Of a stretch of DNA of 64,000 bases, positions 22,231 through 34,507 are shown one piece after another (positions within the stretch are counted from its first letter, which is position 1; every line of letters starts with the position of its first letter). The stretch comes from Diplonema papillatum. Its lineage: Eukaryota; Euglenozoa; Diplonemea; Diplonemida; Diplonemidae. Where the stretch lies: positions 62,001 to 126,000 of the forward strand of contig JAPJBO010000360.1 of NCBI GenBank assembly GCA_030068145.1. Direction: 5' to 3'. The translations under genes were made by a program, and so were the position numbers. The notes beneath the pieces were generated by a model. The model was not told the DNA's origin and did no database searches. It worked only from the letters and a program-made list of their open reading frames with translations.

Positions 22231-22387
22231 TTCACTCTGAAAAGTGCTAGTACAGGAAAACCCCCCCAGAGAGGGTTATACCCTGTACACGCGAAGAACA
22301 AGAAGCTCTTTTGCCTTATCATCTTCATTATTTTTGGAGTTGATGCTGATCGTCCGTTACTTCGTTTATCAGTGCAAGCTCCAACTC

Positions 22388-22905
22388 CCGAAAAGTTCTT
22401 GTACAGGCACCTGCTTTGTAGGAAATACTTGAGGAGACTGCCAGTTGCTTGCGAAATCTCAAAGAACGGTAATAGTGTGGTACTCATCAAGCATGCCGAT
22501 GGCTCCCCACTATGGCAACAATGTTCCAATCTCAAAGAGAAGGGAACCGTGCTGAAGCCCACACCGAAACACAGGTAAGTCTGGGTGTAGTGGCGGGCGT
22601 ACGTTCAACAATCAAAGACCGTACGGTTATACGGTTAGTCCTCTAAATATTTTGTTGACCGCACTACCCTGCACCCACATCCTGGACGAGCTTTCGGGTG
22701 GCAATTGTTCGTGATTGTAGAGAATCGTACTCGGGTACTCGACCCGGCCCTTTACAATTGCCAATTTGTAGCCCAAACCCACCTGTTCGGCTGCTGTCGC
22801 TTTGTCCCTCCGTCGAAATGAGCCGAGCGCCTTCGGTGTATTCATTCCTCCCCCAAACCCTCCCCCTCGTCGAAAATAAGCACAAGGCAGTCCCTCAAGT
22901 ATTTA
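22388..22905 (+). repeat. R1 family copy split by insertions
   Basis: R1 begins at 22388. About 62 bp near 22463-22525 are an inserted palindromic segment (CATAGTGTGG-type flanks, also present at 32471-32515). The 3' end of R1 (ATAAGCACAAGGCAGTCCCT) reappears at 22876 after about 240 bp of other sequence. Confidence 0.7.
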
Positions 22906-23364
22906 CTCCACACCCATCGGTGGTCGACCCGTATGCGTATGGTGGTGTACGCGTAAGCGAACTCATCCCGGTGAAGAGATTACTTGCACTGCAAGGCACC
23001 ATTACCACCGGTCATAGAGCACAGGTCTTGATGCGAGGGGTTGATCCCAGCCTTCTGAATGCCAGCAGTACGCTGATGCCCAGCAAACTGGGCCACCTTG
23101 CAACCTGAGCTCTGGATCCAACTACGAGCTTTTTAACAGCCCCATTTTCCTCCTTGGCTGGACTTCACCGGGTATGTGCAGGCGCGTGGACAACGGCCGA
23201 AGCCCATCAACGAGCGGAAACAAGGGTACTCGCCCACCCCCCTGATTACGCATTCCAGTCGGCAGGGGCCCAAGCAAATAAGCACACGCCACACGACCAT
23301 GGCGACGGCTGCCAACTGTTTCTCTCTGTAACCCCCACCCCCTCCACCCACGCAAAAAGAAGAC

Positions 23365-23640
23365 AAGTCAGTGCTGCCTAGCGAGTCGCAGGCACAATCA
23401 GGGCGGGGCCCCTGAGTTTTTTTACTGATTGCCCAGACACGGTTGTAAGGGCCTCCTTCCCGTGACGGATTCGCCTGTGCTCTGGTAGCGCGGGTGGTCC
23501 TGGCTGTGACGAGCTGCAAACAGCCGCCTGACAAACAGACTCACACCGCCGTCCTGTCTGCAGGCACTTAGGTTCCGCGCTGATGATGGGTTCGCCTTAT
23601 GTGCCCGTTGAGCACATATCTAATTCCAAGCACGTTCTTT
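23365..23640 (+). repeat. R18 family copy
   Basis: About 270 bp shared with 25815-26140, including GTGCTGCCTAGCGAGTCGCA, GTGGTCCTGGCTGTGACGAG and GTCCTGTCTGCAGGCACT. Parts recur at 10560-10680, 51440-51600, 52500-52630 and 59930-60010. Confidence 0.85.
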
Positions 23641-23839
23641 GCAAATCTCCTCCACACGCCCCCCTTTTTCTTTTGTGCTTGCCTTCTTTTTTATCTTCTT
23701 TTTTTTATTTTTCGCCTTGTTTCCTTGCGTGTCCGTTGCAGTTTCGGTTGTACCAACCAAAAGGCCCCGAAGGAAGTGCTCACTACAGCCTGACCGGCGA
23801 GACCTTGTCAATTGCAGTGCCACCTCCGGCAAGAAACCA

Positions 23840-24130
23840 AGCCCGTACACAGGCCGGTATGTACAAAAGTACAAACCCAAGCCCGTACACAACGCCCGTT
23901 AGTACAAACCCAAGCCTGTACACAACGCCCGTTTGTACAAACCTAAGCCGTACACATGCCGATTATTAAGCTCGTATACAGGTCGGTTAGACAGGTTGAT
24001 ACAAACCGAAGCCGTACACAAGCCGATCATTAAGCCTGTACACAGGCCGGCAAGTACAGATCTGAGTCCGTACGCAAGCCCGATGGTACGAACCTAAGCC
24101 CGTACACAGGCCGGTAAGTTCAAACCCAAG
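23840..24130 (+). repeat. Imperfect minisatellite, AAACCCAAGCCCGTACACA unit
   Basis: About nine imperfect copies of a 30-36 bp unit, AGTACAAACCCAAGCCCGTA and variants. Confidence 0.85.
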
Positions 24131-24839
24131 CCCGTGCACACAGAGGCCGGTCAGTACAAAGGAACAGGACGTCTCACCCTCGGTTCGCGGTTAAGCATCA
24201 AGACTAGCTCTGAAGAAAGAAGAATAAAAGGACTTCTACCCGGAAAGAGACACCGAGGTGTATCCTTTTTTGTTCTCTTCTTCCTACTACCACGCATCAT
24301 TGCGGGTTGTCCTACAATGGCATTGTGACGACTACAGAAACGAGCGTGTTTAACAGGCAATCAGCATCAACAACATTCGCCGTATGAAAGTTTCTTCCTT
24401 ATAATAGCACTTTTCCCCGGGTGGCTTTCGTTGAGCTTCCTCATGTCGTAAACAACTACAACCCCCATTCGACGAAGGCCACCCGGAAACATTAATCCCG
24501 GATCCGCAGGCGAACTCTGAGTTCCTCAAAAGCTTGACCAAACCGTGCCCGACTCCTGCGTTTGGAGAACGATGAAGAAGATACAAGAAAAAGTGCACCA
24601 AAAAAAAAAAAAAAAAAATAAAAGCGAACACGTGAGGCCAAGCAGCCCAGCTGTTACCATTGCGCTTAAAATAAAAAAGTTTAGACTAAATTAGTACGAA
24701 AGAAAAAAACAGAACACCCGGAAACAGTCTAGAAAGAAATAAGCGGAAAAGTAACCCGAGCTTTTATCCACCCCGAAATTCTCCCTCCCCACTTACCCCG
24801 CGTCTCTTTTCGCTAGCCAAAGCGAGTAGAAGCGGAAGA
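24131..24839. other. Spacer without a recognised gene
   Basis: Contains a poly-A run at 24600 and a weak R11 motif at 24478-24520. Confidence 0.4.
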
Positions 24840-25110
24840 AAAGAGAAGAAAAACGCCGCTCCTGGTCCACGAACGTGACGGTCAACCACAGCTTGCAAAG
24901 CTTGAGTCGGAGGCAGCACAGTGCTACAACCCCGTCCGCTCTGCCCTGCGGCTGGCCGTCTCGACGAGCTTGTGGCCAGCGCAAGCGCCAAGCCCCAAGG
25001 TGTGCCACGCCTTGATGCTTTAGTTTGGGAAGTCGGTAGAGGCCTGTGGCTCTGAGTACCGCCAAACACGTGAAGCTTGGCTCCCGTAGCAGGCTTTCCC
25101 TGGGGCCAAA
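24840..25110 (+). repeat. R9 family copy
   Basis: Matches 15940-16250 over almost its full length, with a short deletion before the GCCTGTGGCTCTGAGTACCG block. Confidence 0.9.
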
Positions 25111-25814
25111 GCGAGTAAGAGAGCGAAAGAGTACGCACGTACGTACAGCTGTAGAGAAGAATATGTTATGGAATGATGCCAAGAGAAGAGAAAGGGGCGT
25201 TTTGGCCAGAAATATTCTGGCAACGTACGATGCCATGCATGTATGCAGCCTATACCCTAAGAACCCGTCTTCCATCCTCCGTTCTGGGTTTAGAAGTCTT
25301 GCAGTTTACTGAGGGGATTGGCACAGCGGATTGTTCAACTTGCTTGATAACAAACCATCAGCAGGCAGCAGTTAGTGATGAAGGAAAAAAAACAATTTCC
25401 CACCCTCCCTTGCCCCGGAGTTCGTCTTGGTGGGCGTTGATACGCCCAAACCATTCCTTTCATCCCGTTCGCAAGTTCATTAGTTGTTAGATTGAATTGG
25501 CTTCACACTTTCCCTTTGATGTCATGCGTGTTGTGCCTCAGCAGTTTGGTGAAATTTGACCAAGCGAGCAAAAGACAAGGAGTTCGTGATTCTGTTGTCA
25601 CAGACATCGTACTTACCTTCCCCTTTTGGCATCGTCTGTACTATAAAGAGCGAGTGAATGACTAAGAACTGGGGTACGCGCGAACTACCGACGGAGATCG
25701 CCGCAGTCATTTTTACCCCCCCCGGCCTTTTGGTACTTCAACCATTGGTGCTGCACACGGCAACCCCATGTCCACTGTGCTCTGCGGAGTTTACTTCGCA
25801 GAGCCACCGTAAAA

Positions 25815-26140
25815 AGAAGACAAGTCAGTGCTGCCTAGCGAGTCGCAGTCACAATCAGGGCGAGTGCCCTGAGTTTTTTAACTGATTGCTCAGACACGGT
25901 GTAGGGGCCTTCTCCCCGTGACGGATTCGCCTGACCACTGTGCTCTAGTAGCACGGGTGGTCCTGGCTGTGACGAGCTACGAACAGCCGCCTGACAAACC
26001 AGACTCACACCGCAGTCCTGTCTGCAGACACTCAGGTTCCACGCTGATGATGGTCCGCCTTATGTGTCCGTGGCTTAAAGGACCGAAACACGGCGCAGAC
26101 GGGACCAGTGCGGTGTTGAGCACATACCCATACCAAGCAC
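25815..26140 (+). repeat. R18 family copy
   Basis: Sister of 23365-23640. It is followed at about 26151-26174 by a C run. Confidence 0.85.
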
Positions 26141-26504
26141 GTTCTTGCAAACCCCCCCCCCCCCCCCCCCCCCGGCATGCGAGGCAGTGTTCTGCCTAAA
26201 CATTAAACTAAGCTTTTCCCCCCGGCGGGGGAGCCGGCGCGGGAAAAAGAAGAAAGAAAATGGCACCACACCACCACTCAGGCCCCGGCAGGGGTGGCCG
26301 GTGTGCAATCCGAGGCCTCTCACGGCCCAGCATTGTCATGAAGACCCGTCGCGCCGCGGTGTGTTGAGCGTGTTGAGCCCATTCCTGAGTGAAGATGTAA
26401 AAAAGCCGTTGGCGGTCCAAATTTGGAAAATGGGCCCGAGACCAAGCTAATGCCCTGAATCTTCCCAAAGAACATTTCCGGAGTTGGGGCGCACTGAGAA
26501 ACGA

Positions 26505-26695
26505 AGCAACGGACGATCAGCATCAACTGACGAAAGGTGATGAAAATGATAAGGCAAAAGTTTCTTGTTCTTCGCGTGTACAGGGTATAAACCTCTCTGG
26601 GGGGGCTGTATTAGCACTATTTCGTTGGCTTCGTTTTCTCTTTCATGTGCAACCGTTGTTCCGGAAATGTTCCCGTCAATACAGACGTACTATTA
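26505..26695 (-). repeat. R15 family copy, reversed
   Basis: Reverse complement of the 22130-22370 region, with GCAACCGTTGTTCCGGAAATG and ACTTCG/CGAAGT flanks. Confidence 0.7.
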
Positions 26696-27114
26696 AAAAA
26701 AAAACACACAGGAACGGGAAAACACGCACCTGCACATTCTTTTCTCAAAATCCCATTTTTCTGGCCGACCGACAGTAATAGAGGGTGAACGAGACCCAAG
26801 GAGAAAAAGCTTAACGAACCCCTGTGAATGTAGAGTTCGTAGTAGACAACTTTTCCTGGCACCCTTTTTTTCATTCTTTTTTGGTATGCCGTGCGCGCTG
26901 AGGGTCGACCAACTGGTCTGTGCAGCGCCGACTTGCCACTTTCAAGCTCGTTCCGACCACTGCACCCTGTCACAAGGCACCCTTCTACACGGAGAAAGTG
27001 CAGCATTCCAGGATCAACGCTTCCTTCAAAAACAACAGACCGGTACGGGCTACAAGGCAACCCCTGCTCAACTTGTAGAACGTGGGGGGCCCAAGACTAC
27101 ACGCCACGAAGGAC

Positions 27115-27295
27115 TGTACTTGGTGTCGGTCACAAACAGTCCCGGACATGGCTAGCCATAACCCATAACGAAAGCGTACACTCAATATACAACCCGTATC
27201 CACATAGCCCTTTCTTGCTCTAAGAGAACCCGGTCACACGGAGACCCTAAAACCCCGGAATTTCAAGCGAACTTTAACTCTAAAAAGAGACGGCT
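27115..27295 (+). repeat. R11 family copy, long form
   Basis: Matches 53862-54030 (upstream of the TatD-like gene) almost base for base, from TACTTGGTGTCGGTCAC to CGAACTTTAACTCTAAAAA. Confidence 0.9.
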
Positions 27296-27639
27296 GCATA
27301 CTGTGGCCTGTGGGCAGGTCAAGAGATTGCCAATATGTCACCGCTTCAGACCTCTGCACCTGGGTTAGGATGGGTTCATTCCGACCAAGCCCGTGAGTAG
27401 AGTCACAATACACAGAACCCCCTTCCTCCGCACCAAGCGTCCCTACGATGTGTCGTCTTTCAGCATGCTGTGTTGTACGAAGCGCTCTCCGGCCGGCAGC
27501 CGCCTGATGCCGGGTGTGGAGAAGAAGGTTCCTTTGGGGCGTGATTCGTGGCTGACCGGAAGCACCGCGAGCTCGTGGATGCATCCACAGCATCTCGTGG
27601 CACATCTCTGAAGAGTGGTAACCACATACCACCACGTAG

Positions 27640-30600
27640 TACGTATGTATACACCATGGTTATACAGGTACTCTGCATGTAGTATGCAGGTACGTATGCA
27701 CCACCATGGTTATACAGGTACTCTGCAGGTAGCATGTAGGTACGTATGCACCAACATGGTTATACAGGTACTCTGCAGGTAGCATGTAGGTACGTATGCA
27801 CCACCATGGTTATACAGGTACTCTGCAGGTAGCATGTAGGTACGTATGCACCAACATGGTTATACAGGTACTCTGCAGGTAGCATGTAGGTACGTATACA
27901 CCACCATGGTTATACAGGTACTCTGCAAGTAGCATGTAGGTACGTATACACCACCATGGTTATACAGGTACTCTGCAGGTAGCATGTAGGTACGTATACA
28001 CCACCATGGTTATACAGGTACTCTGCAGGTAGCATGTAGGTACGTATACACCACCATGGTTATACAGGTACTCTGCAGGTAGCATGTAGGTACGTATACA
28101 CCACCATGGTTATACAGGTACTCTGCAAGTAGCATGTAGGTACGTATACACCACCATGGTTATACAGGTACTCTGCAGGTAGCATGTAGGTACGTATACA
28201 CCACCATGGTTATACAGGTACTCTGCAAGTAGCATGTAGGTACGTATACACCACCATGGTTATACAGGTACTCTGCAAGTAGCATGTAGGTACGTATACA
28301 CCACCATGGTTATACAGGTACTCTGCAGGTAGCATGTAGGTACGTATACACCACCATGGTTATACAGGTACTCTGCAAGTAGCATGTAGGTACGTATACA
28401 CCACCATGGTTATACAGGTACTCTGCAAGTAGCATGTAGGTACGTATACACCACCATGGTTATACAGGTACTCTGCAGGTAGCATGTAGGTACGTATACA
28501 CCACCATGGTTATACAGGTACTCTGCAAGTAGCATGTAGGTACGTATACACCACCATGGTTATACAGGTACTCTGCAAGTAGCATGTAGGTACGTATACA
28601 CCACCATGGTTATACAGGTACTCTGCAGGTAGCATGTAGGTACGTATACACCACCATGGTTATACAGGTACTCTGCAGGTAGCATGTAGGTACGTATACA
28701 CCACCATGGTTATACAGGTACTCTGCAGGTAGCATGTAGGTACGTATACACCACCATGGTTATACAGGTACTCTGCAGGTAGCATGTAGGTACGTATACA
28801 CCACCATGGTTATACAGGTACTCTGCAGGTAGCATGTAGGTACGTATACACCACCATGGTTATACAGGTACTCTGCAGGTAGCATGTAGGTACGTATACA
28901 CCACCATGGTTATACAGGTACTCTGCAAGTAGCATGTAGGTACGTATACACCACCATGGTTATACAGGTACTCTGCAGGTAGCATGTAGGTACGTATACA
29001 CCACCATGGTTATACAGGTACTCTGCAGGTAGCATGTAGGTACGTATACACCACCATGGTTATACAGGTACTCTGCAGGTAGCATGTAGGTACGTATACA
29101 CCACCATGGTTATACAGGTACTCTGCAGGTAGCATGTAGGTACGTATACACCACCATGGTTATACAGGTACTCTGCAGGTAGCATGTAGGTACGTATACA
29201 CCACCATGGTTATACAGGTACTCTGCAAGTAGCATGTAGGTACGTATACACCACCATGGTTATACAGGTACTCTGCAGGTAGCATGTAGGTACGTATACA
29301 CCACCATGGTTATACAGGTACTCTGCAGGTAGCATGTAGGTACGTATACACCACCATGGTTATACAGGTACTCTGCAAGTAGCATGTAGGTACGTATACA
29401 CCACCATGGTTATACAGGTACTCTGCAGGTAGCATGTAGGTACGTATACACCACCATGGTTATACAGGTACTCTGCAGGTAGCATGTAGGTACGTATACA
29501 CCACCATGGTTATACAGGTACTCTGCAAGTAGCATGTAGGTACGTATACACCACCATGGTTATACAGGTACTCTGCAGGTAGCATGTAGGTACGTATACA
29601 CCACCATGGTTATACAGGTACTCTGCAAGTAGCATGTAGGTACGTATACACCACCATGGTTATACAGGTACTCTGCAGGTAGCATGTAGGTACGTATACA
29701 CCACCATGGTTATACAGGTACTCTGCAGGTAGCATGTAGGTACGTATACACCACCATGGTTATACAGGTACTCTGCAAGTAGCATGTAGGTACGTATACA
29801 CCACCATGGTTATACAGGTACTCTGCAGGTAGCATGTAGGTACGTATACACCACCATGGTTATACAGGTACTCTGCAAGTAGCATGTAGGTACGTATACA
29901 CCACCATGGTTATACAGGTACTCTGCAGGTAGCATGTAGGTACGTATACACCACCATGGTTATACAGGTACTCTGCAGGTAGCATGTAGGTACGTATACA
30001 CCACCATGGTTATACAGGTACTCTGCAGGTAGCATGTAGGTACGTATACACCACCATGGTTATACAGGTACTCTGCAAGTAGCATGTAGGTACGTATACA
30101 CCACCATGGTTATACAGGTACTCTGCAGGTAGCATGTAGGTACGTATACACCACCATGGTTATACAGGTACTCTGCAGGTAGCATGTAGGTACGTATACA
30201 CCACCATGGTTATACAGGTACTCTGCAGGTAGCATGTAGGTACGTATACACCACCATGGTTATACAGGTACTCTGCAGGTAGCATGTAGGTACGTATACA
30301 CCACCATGGTTATACAGGTACTCTGCAGGTAGCATGTAGGTACGTATACACCACCATGGTTATACAGGTACTCTGCAAGTAGCATGTAGGTACGTATACA
30401 CCACCATGGTTATACAGGTACTCTGCAGGTAGCATGTAGGTACGTATACACCACCATGGTTATACAGGTACTCTGCAGGTAGCATGTAGGTACGTATACA
30501 CCACCATGGTTATACAGGTACTCTGCAGGTAGCATGTAGGTACGTATACACCACCATGGTTATACAGGTACTCTGCAGGTAGCATGTAGGTACGTATACA

Positions 30601-31905
30601 CCACCATGGTTATACAGGTACTCTGCAGGTAGCATGTAGGTACGTATACACCACCATGGTTATACAGGTACTCTGCAGGTAGCATGTAGGTACGTATACA
30701 CCACCATGGTTATACAGGTACTCTGCAGGTAGCATGTAGGTACGTATACACCACCATGGTTATACAGGTACTCTGCAGGTAGCATGTAGGTACGTATACA
30801 CCACCATGGTTATACAGGTACTCTGCAGGTAGCATGTAGGTACGTATACACCACCATGGTTATACAGGTACTCTGCAGGTAGCATGTAGGTACGTATACA
30901 CCACCATGGTTATACAGGTACTCTGCAAGTAGCATGTAGGTACGTATACACCACCATGGTTATACAGGTACTCTGCAAGTAGCATGTAGGTACGTATACA
31001 CCACCATGGTTATACAGGTACTCTGCAGGTAGCATGTAGGTACGTATACACCACCATGGTTATACAGGTACTCTGCAAGTAGCATGTAGGTACGTATACA
31101 CCACCATGGTTATACAGGTACTCTGCAGGTAGCATGTAGGTACGTATACACCACCATGGTTATACAGGTACTCTGCAGGTAGCATGTAGGTACGTATACA
31201 CCACCATGGTTATACAGGTACTCTGCAGGTAGCATGTAGGTACGTATACACCACCATGGTTATACAGGTACTCTGCAGGTAGCATGTAGGTACGTATACA
31301 CCACCATGGTTATACAGGTACTCTGCAGGTAGCATGTAGGTACGTATACACCACCATGGTTATACAGGTACTCTGCAGGTAGCATGTAGGTACGTATACA
31401 CCACCATGGTTATACAGGTACTCTGCAGGTAGCATGTAGGTACGTATACACCACCATGGTTATACAGGTACTCTGCAGGTAGCATGTAGGTACGTATACA
31501 CCACCATGGTTATACAGGTACTCTGCAAGTAGCATGTAGGTACGTATACACCACCATGGTTATACAGGTACTCTGCAGGTAGCATGTAGGTACGTATACA
31601 CCACCATGGTTATACAGGTACTCTGCAGGTAGCATGTAGGTACGTATACACCACCATGGTTATACAGGTACTCTGCAGGTAGCATGTAGGTACGTATACA
31701 CCACCATGGTTATACAGGTACTCTGCAAGTAGCATGTAGGTACGTATACACCACCATGGTTATACAGGTACTCTGCAAGTAGCATGTAGGTACGTATACA
31801 CCAACATGGTTATACAGGTACTCTGCAGGTAGCATGTAGGTACGTATACACCACCATGGTTATACAGGTACTCTGCAGGTAGCATGTAGGTACTTATACA
31901 CTACC
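27640..31905 (+). repeat. 50-bp satellite array, about 85 units
   Basis: The unit starts CCACCATGGTTATACAGGTA and is exactly 50 bp; 85 consecutive copies of the CTCTGCANGT motif can be counted from 27671 to 31871. The first five units vary at several sites (GTATGCA, CCAAC). After that nearly all variation is one site, CTCTGCA(G/A)GT: about 61 units have G, 23 have A and the first has T. All three frames are interrupted by TAG. It is a homogenised satellite with no coding capacity. Confidence 0.98.
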
Positions 31906-32360
31906 ACGTAGTTTTACGGTGTGTAGCTACGTAGATACCAACCTCCAGGATGACCTCGGGTTAGATATCTACCCGCGGCGTGGGTACTCAGCCACCTCCT
32001 TGTGCACCTGATGCAGATCGACGCGCCTTGCAAGAAAACGACCATACGGTACCAAGACAGACAGTCACATGCTACGGCACCATACTGAGGAGGGCCTACC
32101 GGTACGTGGATAATGGCCGAAACCACCGATGACCAACAAAGTTACACACCGATTCTCTTACCTTGTGTAACCACCACCCTCAAGAGCACGCAGTGCACAA
32201 AGGATTCTTCCCATATTGACCAAAGTCACCCGGAGACGTTTAAAACCCCGGAGTTTCAAGCGAACCTTTGGCTCTAAAACTGCAACACACCGGTCGGCCA
32301 CGTGCCGCTCGGCTGCAAGGCGGGCCTTTATTCAGGCGTTTTGTGAGGCCGCCCAATTCT
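31906..32360. other. Spacer after the satellite
   Basis: A short R11 motif (CCGGAGACGTTTAAAACCCC) lies at 32229-32280. I see no gene. Confidence 0.45.
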
Positions 32361-32364
32361 TTTT

Positions 32365-32690
32365 TGTATAAGCACTTGCTTTGTAGGAAATGCTTGAGGA
32401 GACTGCCAGTTGCGAAAGATCAGAAAGATCAAAAGAGTGACCCATCCGGTGTCACGTAGCGAAAGGCAGGCATAGTGTGGTACTCATCGGCATGCCGATG
32501 CCTTCCCACTATGGCAATTCCAAGATCAAAGGAGGTAAATGTGCTGTAGCCCACATGAAACACAGGTAAATCTGGGTTTAATGGCGGGCGTATGCGTTCA
32601 ACAAAAAAGACCCACTTTTGTTGTTGTGTTGTTTTCTCTTTTCTAGCCTCCTTCGAAATGAGCACAAGGCAGCCCCTCGAGTATTTCCGG
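32365..32690 (+). repeat. R1 family copy with palindromic insertion
   Basis: Full-length R1 with the intron-like core complete (GTAAAT...CTTTTCTAG) and an extra segment at about 32465-32522, centred on the perfect palindrome CATCGGCATGCCGATG. The same insertion occurs, diverged, in the copy at 22388. Confidence 0.85.
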
Positions 32691-32699
32691 AGTAGATCG

Positions 32700-33344
32700 A
32701 CGGCCACCAAAGGCTTGCAACCTGAGGTTCACTTGGATACACGACTCACTTGTTGTGGGGTTTCAAATGTGCCACAACTCTGACAGACGACACGGTACGA
32801 TCAAAGAGGTAGCCATCCAGTGGCTGATGCAGGCCATCGCGACAGATACTCTGCATTCTAGCCTCAATCTGGCAGGTGATATCACTGTGATTCATAATAA
32901 GCGGGTCGTGTCGTAGGTTCACCCCTTTTCTTTAAACCTTCCGTCCATTGCTTCCAAACTTCATTCCCGCCAACTTCTCCAATCGTTTTGAAATACCGCC
33001 GGTCACACCAGGCCGCCTAGCATACCTTACCACACTTTCCCTTCTCCCCCTTCCACAGAAAAAATCAAGCCTCTGGCTGCCCCATCCACTCCCATTCCTG
33101 GTTTCGGACTGCTTTTGTTCTCGGGTTGCTTTTCCCTTCCCCCATCTTTCTTCCTCGTGTTCGATTGGTCATTTTCGCTTCTCCTTTTTTTGTTTTATTA
33201 TACTGCTCCTCCCCTCTTTCTGTTCATGCACCACCATCCTTTTCTCGCCCTGCGGAGTGGCAGTTGCCGTATTTTGGTTTCCGCTTTTTCAAATGGAAAT
33301 GCGCGTGGGGGCCCAAGACTAAATTCAAAGCGAATCGGTCGCAA
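32700..33344. other. Pyrimidine-rich spacer
   Basis: A fragment of the 71-bp repeat family lies at about 32830-32880 reversed. The T/C-rich stretch 33030-33290 gives hydrophobic-looking frames but no coding signature. Confidence 0.4.
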
Positions 33345-33470
33345 CACTTACAAACTTGGCTAGCCGTAGTTAACGTACCTACAACCCTCATACTACCCGC
33401 CTCACAGCCTCAATGGTCAACCGGAGACCCTAAAAAACCGAACCTCTAAACCAATAAACGTTGGAAAATG
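33345..33470 (+). repeat. R10 family copy
   Basis: Sister of 16785-16880. Confidence 0.8.
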
Positions 33471-33619
33471 TGCGATTCGGCATCAAAAAACCAGAGAAAA
33501 CTTGTCCCGCGGGAGGAGGGCGAGAACGTACAGACAACCCACACACACTTGGGTCGAAGTTAGCGTAGTTAAGCCATCCCTTCTTGGTGGTGGACCGTGG
33601 AAAACACGTCCCAGCAGTT

Positions 33620-34150
33620 CTGTGCAGAGAGATAGACCTGACAGACCGTGGTGTACCATGATAAACAGCTTCAGGCAGCACTAGAGAGTAGAGATAGACC
33701 TGACAGACCGTGGTGTACCATGATAAACAGCTCCAGGTAGTACTAGAGAGCAGAGATAGACCTGACAGACCGTGGTGTACCATGATAAACAGCTCCAGGT
33801 AGTACTAGAGAGCAGAGATAGACCTGACAGACCGTGGTGTACCATGATAAACAGCTTCAGGCAGCACTAGAGAGTAGAGATAGACCTGACAGACCGTGGT
33901 GTACCATGATAAACAGCTCCAGGCAGCACCAGAGAGTAGAGTTAGACCTGACAGACCGTGGCGTACCATGATAAACAGCTCCAGGCAGCACCAGAGAGTA
34001 GAGGTAGACCTGACAGACCGTGGTGTACCATGATAAACAGCTCCAGGCAGCACCAGAGAGTAGAGATAGACCTGACAGACCGTGGTGTACCATGATAAAC
34101 AGCTCCAGGCAGTACTAGAGAGTAGAGATAGACCTGACAGACCGTCGTGC
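33620..34150 (+). repeat. 62-bp tandem repeat
   Basis: GACCTGACAGACCGTGG occurs at 33635 and then every 62 bp to 34131 (nine occurrences). The units differ at a few sites. Confidence 0.96.
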
Positions 34151-34224
34151 ACCGTGGCTGCCCGTGATAGACAGCGGCAGGTACTTCGATGCAGTTCCGG
34201 GGGATAGGGGTAGACCTGTTTAAT

Positions 34225-34448
34225 GGGGGGGGGGCAGTGCTGACACTACCCTGAGAGCCCCCAACGACTTTGCAAGGGACCCCCCCCCCCCCTTCTACAG
34301 TGCAGTTGCCTTGGAGACTGGGTGGTCGAATTCTCTAAGGTGAAATGGTCAAAATTCCCTGGCAAAAGTGGGCCCACAAAAAATTTTCAAAGTGTGGTTT
34401 TTGGGGTATTTGGGCCAAAAAAAAATTTTTTTTTTCTGACCACCCACT
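34225..34448 (+). repeat. Left terminal inverted repeat of the zinc-finger element
   Basis: Includes GGTGGTCGAATTCTCTAAGG and ends TTTTTCTGACCACCCACT; the partner is at 36256-36495. Confidence 0.9.
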
Positions 34449-34507
34449 GTGGGAACATCGACGTCAGTCAGAACGCCACTGGAGCACATGTGAGAACAAT
34501 TGTGCGC

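Noticed and set aside
27640-31905. Possible repeat-protein gene in the 50-bp array
   Set aside because: The unit is not a multiple of three and contains TAG, so every frame stops.
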